A stretch of DNA of 64,000 bases, from NCBI RefSeq assembly GCF_003583365.1, contig NZ_QXED01000008.1:124001-188000 (forward strand), in the 5' to 3' direction. This DNA comes from Fibrisoma montanum. GTDB lineage: Bacteria; Bacteroidota; Bacteroidia; Cytophagales; Spirosomataceae. A program made the position numbers and the translations under genes. Positions within the stretch are counted from its first letter, which is position 1, and every line of letters begins with the position of its first letter. Below are positions 18,893 through 28,057 of this stretch, one piece after another. The notes below the pieces were generated by a model. It was given only the letters and a program-made list of their open reading frames with translations. It was not told the DNA's origin and searched no databases.

Positions 18893-18946
18893 GGCCAAAC
18901 CGACCAGTTACCCAATTCTCCCGACTGTTTGCCGGTTTACGCCGAT
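18893..18946. repeat. Repeat copy B between kinase and outer-membrane receptor genes
   Basis: Second copy of the 53-54 base imperfect direct repeat also found at 18693-18745. It lies between the kinase gene (minus strand) and the receptor gene at 19134 (plus strand), so a regulator binding here could affect both. Confidence 0.7.
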
Positions 18947-19133
18947 TAACGGGGTTTATCCGCTCCATTTAGCCCAAAAAACGACTAATCGGTTCTACGC
19001 ATCCATCTGTCGGTATTTGGGCAGGCCCTGTCTATTGCATTTTTTGGACTGGCTGACGAGTAGTTGTTTTGATTCGTCAACCGTATGGCAATCAGCCCGG
19101 GCGGTTCCCAACTCATTGATACATCGATACACC

Positions 19134-21776
19134 ATGCATAAACTGTTCATTCCACTCCTCCTGTTCAGCCTGGCCGTTCCCACCCTCGCTCAGCAGCTGC
19201 CGGCAGGCCGCCCCGATAGCACGGGAAGCCCCCGCCCAAACCGCAGCACAATCGGCACACCCGGACCGGCGCTGTCGACCGACGAACCCCGCGGCAACAG
19301 CAAAATAACGGGTCTCCTGATCGACTCGACAACTAACCAACCCGTTCAGTACGCGACCGTTGCCCTGCTCAATCCGCAGACCGGCAAACCCGTCGATGGC
19401 ACGACAGCCGACGACAAAGGCCGGTTCACGATGGCCAAAGTCGCTCCGGGTCAGTACAAATTACAATACTCGTTTATTGGGTATAAGGCCCTGACCGGCA
19501 AGACGATCACCATCCAGCGGGGCGACGATCTGAACGTCGGTACAGTACGACTGTCACCCGATGTCCGGACCCTGACCGAAGTAAACGTGGTAGGTCAGGC
19601 CGCCCTGGTCGAAGAGAAAGTAGACCGGCTGGTGTTCAACGCCGACAAAGACATCACCGCCCGCGGGGGCGACGCCACCGACATCATGCGGAAGGTGCCG
19701 CTGCTGTCAGTCGATCTGGACGGCAACCTGTCGCTCCGGGGCAGCAGCAACGTCCGGGTACTGATCAACGGCAAACCATCGACGGTGGTAGCCAGCAGCG
19801 TAGCCGACGCCCTGAAGCAGATTCCGGCGGATCAGATCAAGACCGTAGAAGTGATTACATCGCCCTCGGCCCGCTACGATGCCGAAGGTTCAGCGGGGAT
19901 CATCAACATCGTAACGAAAAAGAATACACTCCAGGGCGCAACCCTCAACGTCGACGCGGGCGGTGGCAACCGGGGCAGTAACCTGGGCCTGAACGGCAAC
20001 TACCGGACCGGCAAGATGGGTTTCAGCCTCAGCGGGTTCGGCCGGGCCGAATACAACGTACGGGGCTCGTTCAACAACGTACAGACCACCATTGGCGCAA
20101 CCGGCAACACCACCGTAACGCAAAGCGCCAGTACGCTCAACCAGCGGATGTTTGGTAATTATCAGCTTGGCTGGGACTACGACATCGACAAAAACACATC
20201 ACTGACGGCCAGCCTCCGCTACGGTGCCCGCAACGGCATAAGTTCACAAAATAATCTTATAACGCAGACACTCGGCCCCACCGATTTTTTCCCGCGCCTG
20301 AACGGCCGGAACGTCGATTCCAAAGACCTCTCGGGAACAATCGATGCCAACGTTGCGTACGTCCGCACGTATCAGCCGCAGCAGGAACTGAGCGTATTGG
20401 GGCTGTTCAGCCGTAATAACCGCACCAACAATTTCACGGCCGATCTGCTGAGCAACGTCGACTTCGAAACGATCATGGCACGCCAGCGCAACGACAACGT
20501 CAGCTACAACCAGGAGTCAACGTTGCAGATCGATTACCAGACACCGATGGGCAAGAATCAGCTGCTAGAATTCGGGGGTAAGGGCATTCTGCGCGAGGTG
20601 AACAGTGACTACCAGTATTACTACGCCGACGGCCCCAGCGCCCCGTTCGTGCTGGACGTTACCCGCCCCGCCAATACGCTGAACTACAATCAGAACATCG
20701 CAGCTACGTACCTGTCCTACACGCTTACGACAAAAAATCGGTATACGATCAAAGCCGGTGCCCGGTACGAATACACATTCCTCGACGCACGATTCAGCAA
20801 TGAATCCGGCCAGAGCCCAACGCTGCCGAACTACGGCAACCTGGTGCCCAGCCTGAACATTTCGAAATCGCTGAAAGGCGGCAAAACCATCAAATTGGCC
20901 TACAACCGCCGGTTACAGCGGCCGGGTATTCAGTTCCTGAACCCGAACGTGAATGCAGCCAACCCGACAAACATCTCGGTTGGTAACCCGTATCTGTCGC
21001 CCGAACTGACCGACAACCTTGAGTTTAGCGCCAGCGGCAACGTAAAAAGCGTTTACCTCAATGCATCGGTGTTTGCCCGCCGGACCAACAACGAAATCAC
21101 CAGCATTCGCGACACGGTAACGCAGGGCTTCGGCGACCCCACCAATCCGGTGCTGCAGCGCGTCATCCGGACGTCGTACCAGAACGTAGGGTTGCAGAAC
21201 ACGTACGGTGTTAACCTCTTTGCCAACATCAACCTGTTCTCCCGGCTGCAGCTTAACGGCAGTGTAGACGCCTACCACGTAACGCTGACCAACAACAACC
21301 CGAATCCGATCTACAACGCCCGCAACTCGGGCTGGGTACTGGCCGGCCGGTTGTTCTCGACGGTTACTTTGCCCAACGGCTGGGCCATTCAGGCCGGGGG
21401 TGGCATGCGCGGTCGGCAAATCCAGCTGCAGGGCTATCAGGGTACGTTCGCCTTCTACAATTTCGGGGTCAAGAAAGACTTTGCCGAAAAGCGGGGGAGC
21501 ATCGGTCTGGCCGCTGAGAACTTCCTGAACCATCCGTTCATGGTGCGCTCGGAGGTATCGTCGCCGATCCTGTCGCAGAGCAGCGTAACGAGCTTCTACA
21601 ACGCCGGGGTTCGGCTGAACATCAGCTACCGGTTCGGCAAGATGAGCTTCGATTCGCCCAAGCGCCGGAACCGTTCAGTTAACAACGACGACGTGAAAGG
21701 TGGCGACGGGGGTAGCGACAACGGGGCCGCTCAGCAAAGCGCACCGGCGGGTGGCGGTGGCCGCGGACGGCAGTAA
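19134..21776 (+). CDS. Outer membrane beta-barrel family protein (TonB-receptor-like)
   Basis: An 880-residue protein beginning at ATG 19134, chosen because it opens directly into a signal peptide (MHKLFIPLLLFSLAVPTLAQ). A carboxypeptidase-regulatory-like domain follows (about 55-140, with VQYATVALLNPQTG), then a plug-like domain (about 150-250; GSSNVRVLINGKPS and GSAGIINIVTKKN) and a large beta-barrel of the outer-membrane-protein-beta-barrel type, ending in a glycine-rich low-complexity tail (GGGGRGRQ). This family resembles TonB receptors but usually has no SusD partner, and none is present. It may transport peptides, siderophores or other small ligands. The terminator-like palindrome at 21792 follows. 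Confidence 0.9.
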   Translation: MHKLFIPLLLFSLAVPTLAQQLPAGRPDSTGSPRPNRSTIGTPGPALSTDEPRGNSKITGLLIDSTTNQPVQYATVALLNPQTGKPVDGTTADDKGRFTMAKVAPGQYKLQYSFIGYKALTGKTITIQRGDDLNVGTVRLSPDVRTLTEVNVVGQAALVEEKVDRLVFNADKDITARGGDATDIMRKVPLLSVDLDGNLSLRGSSNVRVLINGKPSTVVASSVADALKQIPADQIKTVEVITSPSARYDAEGSAGIINIVTKKNTLQGATLNVDAGGGNRGSNLGLNGNYRTGKMGFSLSGFGRAEYNVRGSFNNVQTTIGATGNTTVTQSASTLNQRMFGNYQLGWDYDIDKNTSLTASLRYGARNGISSQNNLITQTLGPTDFFPRLNGRNVDSKDLSGTIDANVAYVRTYQPQQELSVLGLFSRNNRTNNFTADLLSNVDFETIMARQRNDNVSYNQESTLQIDYQTPMGKNQLLEFGGKGILREVNSDYQYYYADGPSAPFVLDVTRPANTLNYNQNIAATYLSYTLTTKNRYTIKAGARYEYTFLDARFSNESGQSPTLPNYGNLVPSLNISKSLKGGKTIKLAYNRRLQRPGIQFLNPNVNAANPTNISVGNPYLSPELTDNLEFSASGNVKSVYLNASVFARRTNNEITSIRDTVTQGFGDPTNPVLQRVIRTSYQNVGLQNTYGVNLFANINLFSRLQLNGSVDAYHVTLTNNNPNPIYNARNSGWVLAGRLFSTVTLPNGWAIQAGGGMRGRQIQLQGYQGTFAFYNFGVKKDFAEKRGSIGLAAENFLNHPFMVRSEVSSPILSQSSVTSFYNAGVRLNISYRFGKMSFDSPKRRNRSVNNDDVKGGDGGSDNGAAQQSAPAGGGGRGRQ

Positions 21777-21791
21777 GTTCAAGCATTATCG

Positions 21792-21833
21792 AACGCAAAT
21801 GCCCCGACCAGTACTGGTCGGGGCATTTGCGTT
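21792..21833. terminator. 42-base perfect palindrome after the outer-membrane receptor gene
   Basis: AACGCAAATGCCCCGACCAG and its exact reverse complement meet around a central GTAC-type core, giving a 42-base perfect palindrome 16 bases past the stop codon. It would form a very stable hairpin. No T run follows directly, so termination by this element alone is likely but not certain. Confidence 0.7.
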
Positions 21834-22156
21834 GTAAAGGTACTTACCCGAATCGTGATGAGGTATCCATGACTACGATCCGTTGCTACGTTTCCGACTC
21901 TGGATTTTACTTGGTGTAGCCGATATGCTATTTTACTGATACGGTACCCTGTTCACTATTTATACTATTTATTTATGCCATATAATACAAATAAATCATA
22001 CAGCTCCTATCTTTGTGTTATACCGCATCACCAACAGGCAGAAGCGTATTCGTCGAGGTTCTGATGTAGTAGTGCCATCAGGCTAACGATTTACTCATCA
22101 ATTCTATCATTAACCACTTGCCGGGGCATGAGTCCTCTGGTTTCTACTTCTTTATT
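21834..22156. other. Non-coding stretch before a small unknown gene
   Basis: The sequence becomes AT-rich between about 21940 and 22020. A -7-like box TATCTTTG lies at 22008-22015, but no TTG stands at the proper -33 distance. I see no other gene or RNA here. Confidence 0.45.
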
Positions 22157-22354
22157 ATGGCTACTAACAGAAAACAGCTGATTCGGGTCGTCTTTGATCT
22201 GATGGACGAAGCAAAAAACAACCTGCTGCAGGATGAACAGCGCCTGGTTACTGCTCCTGACCCCGACGAAGCCATCGAATGGGTATTTAACGAGATGCAG
22301 CGTCAGTTTAAACGGTCGGATGTCCGTTTGAACCGGGTCCGCATCTGTGCATAA
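22157..22354 (+). CDS. Small hypothetical protein, 65 residues
   Basis: Starts at ATG 22157; a TTG 13 codons upstream would add a hydrophobic stretch that does not look like a real signal peptide. The protein is charged, likely helical (RKQLIRVVFDLMDEAKNNLLQDE), ends with a basic segment, and has no signal peptide or membrane segment. I do not recognise the family. The codon use is like that of neighbouring genes, which supports it being real. It is flanked by an AT-rich upstream region with a -7-like box and by the lipoprotein gene downstream. Confidence 0.55.
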   Translation: MATNRKQLIRVVFDLMDEAKNNLLQDEQRLVTAPDPDEAIEWVFNEMQRQFKRSDVRLNRVRICA

Positions 22355-22475
22355 GCTTCTTTAGCTTGCCGAGAGTTGATGCAGGGCGTTGCTTTTCTCT
22401 TTCTCTACCAGTTGATACCGAATTAACGATCAGTCTTGCAGGCTCGTTACAACCGGACTGATTGAACCTGGGTCT

Positions 22476-22889
22476 ATGATGAAAACAGAATATCGTATGA
22501 AAGCGTATCTTTTTTTCATCGCCATCGGATTGGCTTCCTGTCGGCAGGAAGTCAGTCAACTCGCTTCTTTTGACTCAGCCAAGGCAGCGGCTGAGCGGGT
22601 AGAACCAGCCCTGATCAGCAACAATCAGTTGCCCGCCGACGGCTGCGAGGCACACGTACAACTGGATAAACCAGGAGCTACTGGGCTGGTTCTGTACAAA
22701 CCCACGGCTGAGTCATTGTCTGTGTTGGAAAAAGCGTTGCAGTCCAGCAATTCAAACGAACCGTTCTGGGGCCAGAAAGCCGTAACGATAACGTTTCGCG
22801 AAACAGGCAAACAGGTGGAACTGACCTGCGGCTGGGGTAGTAAGAAAGTGATTCCGGAAATCGAAGTATTGAAAATAACCGATCGGTAG
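22476..22889 (+). CDS. Small hypothetical lipoprotein
   Basis: Encodes 137 residues from ATG 22476; the in-frame ATG at 22497 gives a 130-residue protein whose N-terminus (MKAYLFFIAIGLASC) is a tidy lipoprotein signal peptide and may be the true start. The lipobox LASC predicts anchoring to a membrane through Cys. The mature part is about 115 residues with two further cysteines (in DGCEAHV and LTCGWG) that could form a disulfide. I do not recognise a domain. It is followed by a gap and then by a convergent monooxygenase-like gene. Confidence 0.7.
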   Translation: MMKTEYRMKAYLFFIAIGLASCRQEVSQLASFDSAKAAAERVEPALISNNQLPADGCEAHVQLDKPGATGLVLYKPTAESLSVLEKALQSSNSNEPFWGQKAVTITFRETGKQVELTCGWGSKKVIPEIEVLKITDR

Positions 22890-23022
22890 CCGATCGAAGT
22901 GAGCCCATTTCAGAGCAGATATATTTTCACTGGCAATCACCAGAAAAGTTTTCCGGTTCGAAGCGGACAGGCCAGCGGTTCCGCCGGTTGCCCGTCTCCC
23001 TGATTAGTTACGTTACGTCTCA

Positions 23023-23061
23023 CACCCCCGGTACAGGGCTGATGGTCCTGTACCGGGGGTG
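23023..23061 (-). terminator. Strong hairpin at the end of the monooxygenase-like gene
   Basis: A 15-base-pair stem (CACCCCCGGTACAGG at 23023-23037 with 23047-23061) and a 9-base loop lie just after the stop codon at 23066. No long T run is present on the minus side. It may serve transcripts from both sides since the upstream lipoprotein gene is convergent. Confidence 0.65.
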
Positions 23062-23065
23062 GGGA

Positions 23066-23368
23066 TTAGTTATTAACAACCTGAACGTCGACTTCGTAAT
23101 AGTCGATCGTCGGGGCACCGGCAAAATATTGTTTCATATCCTGCAAAACACCCTGCAGAAACCCATTCGACTCCGCCCCCTGTCGATGTTCGGCAGATTC
23201 CCAAAGCGTCACCATCAGGCATCGGTTGGTTTCCGCATTTGTCAGGAACCGACTGTTTTTAAACCCATCCTGCTGCTTCAGGGCTGGGCCCACCGATTCT
23301 TTGAAATAATTAGCGGCCTCGGCGGATGTTCCGGGCTGTAAGGGCACTTGGACGACGCGTGCAAACAT
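23066..23368 (-). CDS. Antibiotic biosynthesis monooxygenase (ABM) domain protein
   Basis: A 100-residue single-domain protein with the ferredoxin-like ABM pattern: a first strand VVQVPLQPGTSAEA, a helix with KESVGPALKQQDGF, then LMVTLWESAEHRQGAES in the second half. Such proteins are small dimeric oxygenases acting on quinols or polyketide-like substrates, or stress proteins of unknown substrate. Start ATG 23368. It is preceded on the same strand by the UROD/MetE-like gene (71 bases), so the two may share a transcript. Confidence 0.8.
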   Translation of the reverse strand: MFARVVQVPLQPGTSAEAANYFKESVGPALKQQDGFKNSRFLTNAETNRCLMVTLWESAEHRQGAESNGFLQGVLQDMKQYFAGAPTIDYYEVDVQVVNN

Positions 23369-23439
23369 GACAGTTGAGTTTTGGTTGATACGAGATTGAC
23401 AGACAAGGTGTAGTACTCAAATAGTGGGGATACGGCGGA

Positions 23440-24561
23440 TCAGGCCCGGGTCAGTTGTGCCGTCAGTTCCATCAGCTGCTCGGCGGCTTCGGGCGTACGG
23501 CGACCCAGCCCACAGGAGCAGGCTACATCCACGGTTTGGCCATATGCCGATTCGATGCTCTCCAGGATGTGTTTATTTTCGGCCAGGCTGCGCTTTTCGT
23601 GGACAAAGCCGGCAATGAACCGGGCTGAAGGCGGCAACGTAATATCCCTGAGCGGAGCGTAGTGGCTGGCTTCGGTGGGCGGTGGTACTATTCCCTCCGC
23701 AAATGGGTAATGCACGTAGTCCAGCTGGTGCTGCGTTGGCCATTCCTCCACCAGCCGATTCGAGAAAGCCACCATTTTCCCAAGCGTTTTGGGATGCACT
23801 AGTGCCTCATTGTGAAAGTCGCCCAGACAGAGGTGAATACCGATGCGGGCACCGGGGGTGATCTTGTTCAGCAAATCCCTGATGGGTCGAAGCGCCAGCC
23901 CGATCAGGGGCGCCGGCAGTTTATACGCGGCATAAAGTTCGGGCGGCACTTCCAGCTGCACAATAACGTCGTTGCCAGCCGTGGCCAGAGCAGCATTGAC
24001 CTCCCGGGCAATTACGGTGTTGAATGCGTATGTATAGCGTAGCCAGGTAATCGGGCTGGCAAACGCAAACCCCATGGCGAAACCCGTCGGTACGCCCAGT
24101 TGAAATTTCAAATGCGGGAAACCGTGTTCCTCGCGCAACTGCCTGAAAACAGGATAACTTTTCGCAAAAAACGCATCGTATCCCAGTTGCACGTGCTGTG
24201 GCATGTCGGCAGGCGAATGCAGCGGCTTCAATTTCTGGAAACCATCGTAGTTGATAGCCATACCGTCCTCGGGGCTACGCACCGGCTGTTTGATGACCTG
24301 CCAGCTGGCTTTATCCTCGGTCAGCTTTTCGATGGCGTACACCACCCAGGCAATGCGATTACCCTTCGGGAAAGCCGGGGTCTTTTCGCCAATCTCGCCG
24401 TCGGGCAAACAGAACAGGGCCGGACCAAGCACATCGAGCGCCCGACGCATGCAGGTTTCTTCGTCGGCAAAAGGCATACTGCCCACTAACAAAGCAGAGC
24501 GTCGGGGCAATTGGGCAGACGTAGCGGACTCACTTGCCGTTGCGGATTGATCAGTTTTCAT
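23440..24561 (-). CDS. UROD/MetE-like barrel protein of unknown function
   Basis: A 373-residue protein. GSMPF near residue 28 and the C-terminal ACSCGLGRR (about residue 350) resemble the start and the metal-binding end of the methionine synthase (MetE) and uroporphyrinogen decarboxylase barrel superfamily, and the central part has the barrel-like pattern (IVQLEVPPELYA, RIGIHLCLGDFHNEA). It is only half the length of MetE and lacks the N-terminal barrel, so methionine synthesis is unlikely. A methyl-transfer or decarboxylation role on a small molecule is plausible. No signal peptide. It precedes the ABM gene on the same strand. Confidence 0.6.
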   Translation of the reverse strand: MKTDQSATASESATSAQLPRRSALLVGSMPFADEETCMRRALDVLGPALFCLPDGEIGEKTPAFPKGNRIAWVVYAIEKLTEDKASWQVIKQPVRSPEDGMAINYDGFQKLKPLHSPADMPQHVQLGYDAFFAKSYPVFRQLREEHGFPHLKFQLGVPTGFAMGFAFASPITWLRYTYAFNTVIAREVNAALATAGNDVIVQLEVPPELYAAYKLPAPLIGLALRPIRDLLNKITPGARIGIHLCLGDFHNEALVHPKTLGKMVAFSNRLVEEWPTQHQLDYVHYPFAEGIVPPPTEASHYAPLRDITLPPSARFIAGFVHEKRSLAENKHILESIESAYGQTVDVACSCGLGRRTPEAAEQLMELTAQLTRA

Positions 24562-24794
24562 TTAGGTTGAGGTAGACAGGAGGCAAAAGATACAAAAACT
24601 TTTGATTGTCAATACGTTGTTTTGACTAACCACTTATCCTATGACCAATTTAACTAGACAGCACTCCTTGTCGCGGCAAGCAGATGTCCGTGCAATGTCC
24701 CTGCCTGACGTACCACCGGCATTTTTTCCCTGCTCGTCCGTTACGAGTGAAAAAATTGTTAATTTTAACTAATAACCAACCCTTTCCTTCTGAC

Positions 24795-25382
24795 ATGGAA
24801 ACGTCACGGCGCCGGTTTGTCTCCCTGCTGGCCACTCTTCCGCTTACGGGCCTGCTGTCGGCCAGCTTCCGCGGGAAGTTCCTGACGCTGCCCGTCACAC
24901 CGCCCTGCGACGACCACGACGAACCGACGCCATCGGAAACCGAAGGGCCTTATTTCAAACCCAACTCGCCGGAACGTAGCAGTCTGCTCGAACAAGGTAT
25001 GGGTGGTAGTAAACTTGTGCTGACCGGCCGGGTGCTGACGACCGATTGTAAACCCGTTGCCCACGCGCTGCTGGACTGGTGGCATGCCGACAATGAGGGC
25101 GAGTACGACAACAGCGGCTTCCGGCTACGGGGTCACCAATACACGGACAAAAACGGCATTTTTCGATTAGAGACCATCGTACCAGGATTGTATCCGGGCC
25201 GAACGCGCCACGTCCACGTTAAAGTACAGGCTCCCAACAAACCGGTCCTGACCACCCAGCTTTATTTTCCGGATGAGCCGGGCAACCGCCGGGATGGGCT
25301 ATTCAACTCTAACCTGCTGATGAACGTAACGAACAAGGGCGGTAACGTAGCGGCCGGTTATACGTTTGTGGTGAAGGCCTAA
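24795..25382 (+). CDS. Intradiol ring-cleavage dioxygenase family protein, exported
   Basis: A 195-residue protein from ATG 24795; an upstream TTG would give 37 odd residues. The N-terminus has a twin-arginine-like motif (SRRRFVSLLATLPLTGLLSA), so export by Tat is likely. The remainder is an intradiol dioxygenase domain with the probable Fe(III) ligands conserved: Tyr in EYDNSG, Tyr in PGLYPGR, and the two histidines in RHVHVKV. Classic members cleave catechols between the hydroxyls. Exported short versions in Bacteroidota have unknown substrates. No other catechol-pathway gene is nearby, so the role is open. Confidence 0.85.
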   Translation: METSRRRFVSLLATLPLTGLLSASFRGKFLTLPVTPPCDDHDEPTPSETEGPYFKPNSPERSSLLEQGMGGSKLVLTGRVLTTDCKPVAHALLDWWHADNEGEYDNSGFRLRGHQYTDKNGIFRLETIVPGLYPGRTRHVHVKVQAPNKPVLTTQLYFPDEPGNRRDGLFNSNLLMNVTNKGGNVAAGYTFVVKA

Positions 25383-25475
25383 GTTGATCTAAAAACACCT
25401 GGGCAGGACACCACCCCCTACATCAGCGCCGGATTGTCGCTATATTCGCGGCATTACGTTAATGCTCTGCTTTTG

Positions 25476-27890
25476 ATGACTATTCGGCTCTTTATTCTTG
25501 CCTGTTTCCTTACCCTGAACGCCTTTTCGCAAACGACGCCAGCCCGTGTTTCGGCTACGTCGCGCTGGCAGAACGACTACTGGACGGCCCGGTGGCTGAT
25601 GCATCCCACATCACCCGCCCGGCAGTATGGGGTGTATCACTTCCGCAAAGCGATCGACCTGAACCAGAAACCGGCCCGCTTCGTCGTTCACGTATCGGCC
25701 GACAACCGCTACCGGCTGTTTGTCAACGGGCGCTCGGTGGCCCTCGGACCCGCCCGCAGCGATACCCAAAACTGGAACTACGAAACCCTCGATCTGGCGC
25801 CCTATCTACAGGCCGGTCGTAACGTACTGGCCGCGCAGGTCTGGTACCTGGGCGAATCGGCTCCGTTTGCGCAGATGAGCTACCAACTGGGTTTTGTGCT
25901 TCAGGGCGACGGCGAAACCGAAAAAGTGGCCAACACCGACGCTACATGGAAGATTTACCAGAATCCGGCCTACTCGCCGGTTGTCAACGACAACGCCAGG
26001 CTGCGGACCTACATCGTGGTTGGAGCCGGCGACCGCGTCGACGGGGTTCAGTATCCGTGGGGTTGGGAACAGCCCGGGTTCGACGACAAGAACTGGCCCA
26101 ACGCCCGACCCGTTGGGTACCCCGCCAAACCCCGTGGCCTCGGCACGGATGGCAACTGGAACCTGGTGGCGCGTACCATTCCGATGATGGAAGAACGTAT
26201 GCAACGGTTAGCGGCTGTACGACGAACAGACAACGCCCGGATGAACGCTAATTTCTTGACCGGAAAAGACCCCGTAACCGTACCGGCAAACACAAAAGCT
26301 ACGTTCCTGCTCGATCAGGGTCATCTCACGAACGCGTATCCGGAACTGACCGTCAGCGGGGGCAAAAGCGCCGTGATTACGCTGGCCTACGCCGAAGCGC
26401 TGGTCAATGACAAAGGGCAGAAAGGCAATCGAAACGACATCGACGGCCGGAAGCTGATCGGCTTCGAAGATCAGTTTGTAGCCGATGGAAATGCCAAACG
26501 GACTTTCCGGCCGCTCTGGTTCCGGACGTATCGGTACCTGCAACTGACGGTGCAGACCGCCCAGGATCCATTGGTGCTGAACGATCTGGTTGGGCAGTTT
26601 ACCGGCTATCCGTTCCAGCAAAAAGCGACGTTCACGGTCGGTCCGCGTTCGGGCGCACCCGCCGACTCGTCTCTGCGGCAAATCTGGAACGTTGGCTGGC
26701 GCACGGCCCAGCTCTGCGCGGGCGAAACGTATTACGACTGCCCTTACTACGAGCAACTGCAATATACCGGCGACACCCGGATTCAGGCCATGATCTCGCT
26801 GTATGTAACGGGCGACGACCGGCTGATGCGCAAGGCCATCATGGACTATGACCACAGTCGGTTCAACGACGGGCTGACCCAGAGCCGCTACCCCAGCGCC
26901 GACTTCCAGGTGATTCCGCCGTTCTCGCTCTATTGGGTCTGCATGATCCACGACTACTGGCTGCATCGGCAGGACGACGCGTTTGTCAAATCGTTCCTGC
27001 CGGGGATTACGCAGGTGTTGAACTGGCACGAACAGCGACTGGACAAAGGTGGCTTGAACGGCCCGCTCGAATGGTGGAATTTTGTGGACTGGGCAAAGTG
27101 GCAGAACGCGAAGGACGAAGCCGCGGGAGGAGTTCCGGCCGGAGCCCGTCAGGGTGGTTCCAGCATCCTGTCGCTGCAGCAGGCTTACACGTATTTCCGG
27201 GCAGCCGATCTCCTGGCCCACTACGGGCAGAACGAACGCGCCGAGCACTACCGCGAACTAGCCCGACGTATCAACAAAGCGGCTATGGCCACCTGCTGGG
27301 ATGCGACGCGAGGCCTGATGGCCGACACCCCTGCTAAGAACAGTTTCAGTCAGCACGGCAGCATCTGGGCCGTATTGACCGACGCCGTTCCGGTGGCCCA
27401 GCAAAAGGCCGTTTTGCAGAAAGTGATGACGGATACGACTTTAACGCAGGCGACCTTTTATTTCAAATACTACCTGTTCCAGGCGCTGAAGAAAACGGGG
27501 CTGGGCGATCAGTATCTGGCTCAGTTGAAACCCTGGCGTGATATGCTGGCGATCGGCCTGACGACCTTCGCCGAAAACCCGGAGCCCACGCGGTCGGACT
27601 GCCACGCCTGGAGTGCCTCGCCCCTGTACGAATTTCTCTCGACGGTATGCGGCATTAATCCGGCCGAGCCCGGTTTCCGGTCGGTCCGCATCACGCCCTA
27701 CCTCGGCGATCTGCCCAGCGTGGAAGGGAAAGTACCGCACCCGGCCGGGGATATTGCAGTACAGTTTACCAAAACACCCACGGGTGGCCTGACCGGCAGC
27801 GTTACGTTACCCGCCACCCTAACCGGTACGTTGCGCTGGAATGGCAAATCACTGGCGTTGAAGGGCGGACGGCAGGAAGTGAGTTTGTGA
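25476..27890 (+). CDS. Alpha-L-rhamnosidase-type glycoside hydrolase (GH78-like)
   Basis: An 804-residue protein from ATG 25476, which leads straight into a signal peptide (LFILACFLTLNAFSQ); a TTG 14 codons upstream is rejected. After N-terminal beta-sandwich domains (VSADNRYRLFVNGR near residue 80) comes a six-hairpin (alpha/alpha)6 catalytic domain with the family signature CPYYEQLQYTGDTRIQA and, near the end, DCHAWSASPLYEF, followed by a C-terminal beta domain. Such enzymes remove terminal L-rhamnose from plant or microbial polysaccharides and glycosides. It is likely periplasmic. It stands alone, without a SusC/D pair directly beside it. Confidence 0.88.
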   Translation: MTIRLFILACFLTLNAFSQTTPARVSATSRWQNDYWTARWLMHPTSPARQYGVYHFRKAIDLNQKPARFVVHVSADNRYRLFVNGRSVALGPARSDTQNWNYETLDLAPYLQAGRNVLAAQVWYLGESAPFAQMSYQLGFVLQGDGETEKVANTDATWKIYQNPAYSPVVNDNARLRTYIVVGAGDRVDGVQYPWGWEQPGFDDKNWPNARPVGYPAKPRGLGTDGNWNLVARTIPMMEERMQRLAAVRRTDNARMNANFLTGKDPVTVPANTKATFLLDQGHLTNAYPELTVSGGKSAVITLAYAEALVNDKGQKGNRNDIDGRKLIGFEDQFVADGNAKRTFRPLWFRTYRYLQLTVQTAQDPLVLNDLVGQFTGYPFQQKATFTVGPRSGAPADSSLRQIWNVGWRTAQLCAGETYYDCPYYEQLQYTGDTRIQAMISLYVTGDDRLMRKAIMDYDHSRFNDGLTQSRYPSADFQVIPPFSLYWVCMIHDYWLHRQDDAFVKSFLPGITQVLNWHEQRLDKGGLNGPLEWWNFVDWAKWQNAKDEAAGGVPAGARQGGSSILSLQQAYTYFRAADLLAHYGQNERAEHYRELARRINKAAMATCWDATRGLMADTPAKNSFSQHGSIWAVLTDAVPVAQQKAVLQKVMTDTTLTQATFYFKYYLFQALKKTGLGDQYLAQLKPWRDMLAIGLTTFAENPEPTRSDCHAWSASPLYEFLSTVCGINPAEPGFRSVRITPYLGDLPSVEGKVPHPAGDIAVQFTKTPTGGLTGSVTLPATLTGTLRWNGKSLALKGGRQEVSL

Positions 27891-27946
27891 TTTGTGTTTA
27901 TAAATTCCTGTGAATCAAGGATAACATTTTAGCTACAAAAGCCAGC

Positions 27947-27976
27947 TTTTGTCATCCCGGCGTCGGGATGACAAAA
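27947..27976. terminator. Hairpin after the rhamnosidase gene
   Basis: TTTTGTCATCCC (27947-27958) pairs exactly with GGGATGACAAAA (27965-27976) around a 6-base loop. It lies between two convergent genes (stops at 27890 and 28058) and could end transcripts from either side. Its GTCATCCC core looks like the short dispersed palindromes found in many bacterial genomes. Confidence 0.65.
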
Positions 27977-28057
27977 CAGACTAACTAATCTATCAGCGAG
28001 TAATCTGATACTTATTCATAATTCACGTTAGTTACCAATATACGTACCATCAAACAA

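Noticed and set aside
18657-18968. Possible 103-residue gene upstream of the kinase
   Set aside because: Its apparent internal protein repeat comes from the two direct DNA repeats; no start context or family support.
26208-27248. Open frame of about 346 codons on the minus strand
   Set aside because: Antisense to the rhamnosidase gene, which has clear family blocks on the plus strand.
27947-27976. Hairpin as part of a mobile element
   Set aside because: No flanking duplication or transposase is seen; a terminator role between convergent genes is simpler.
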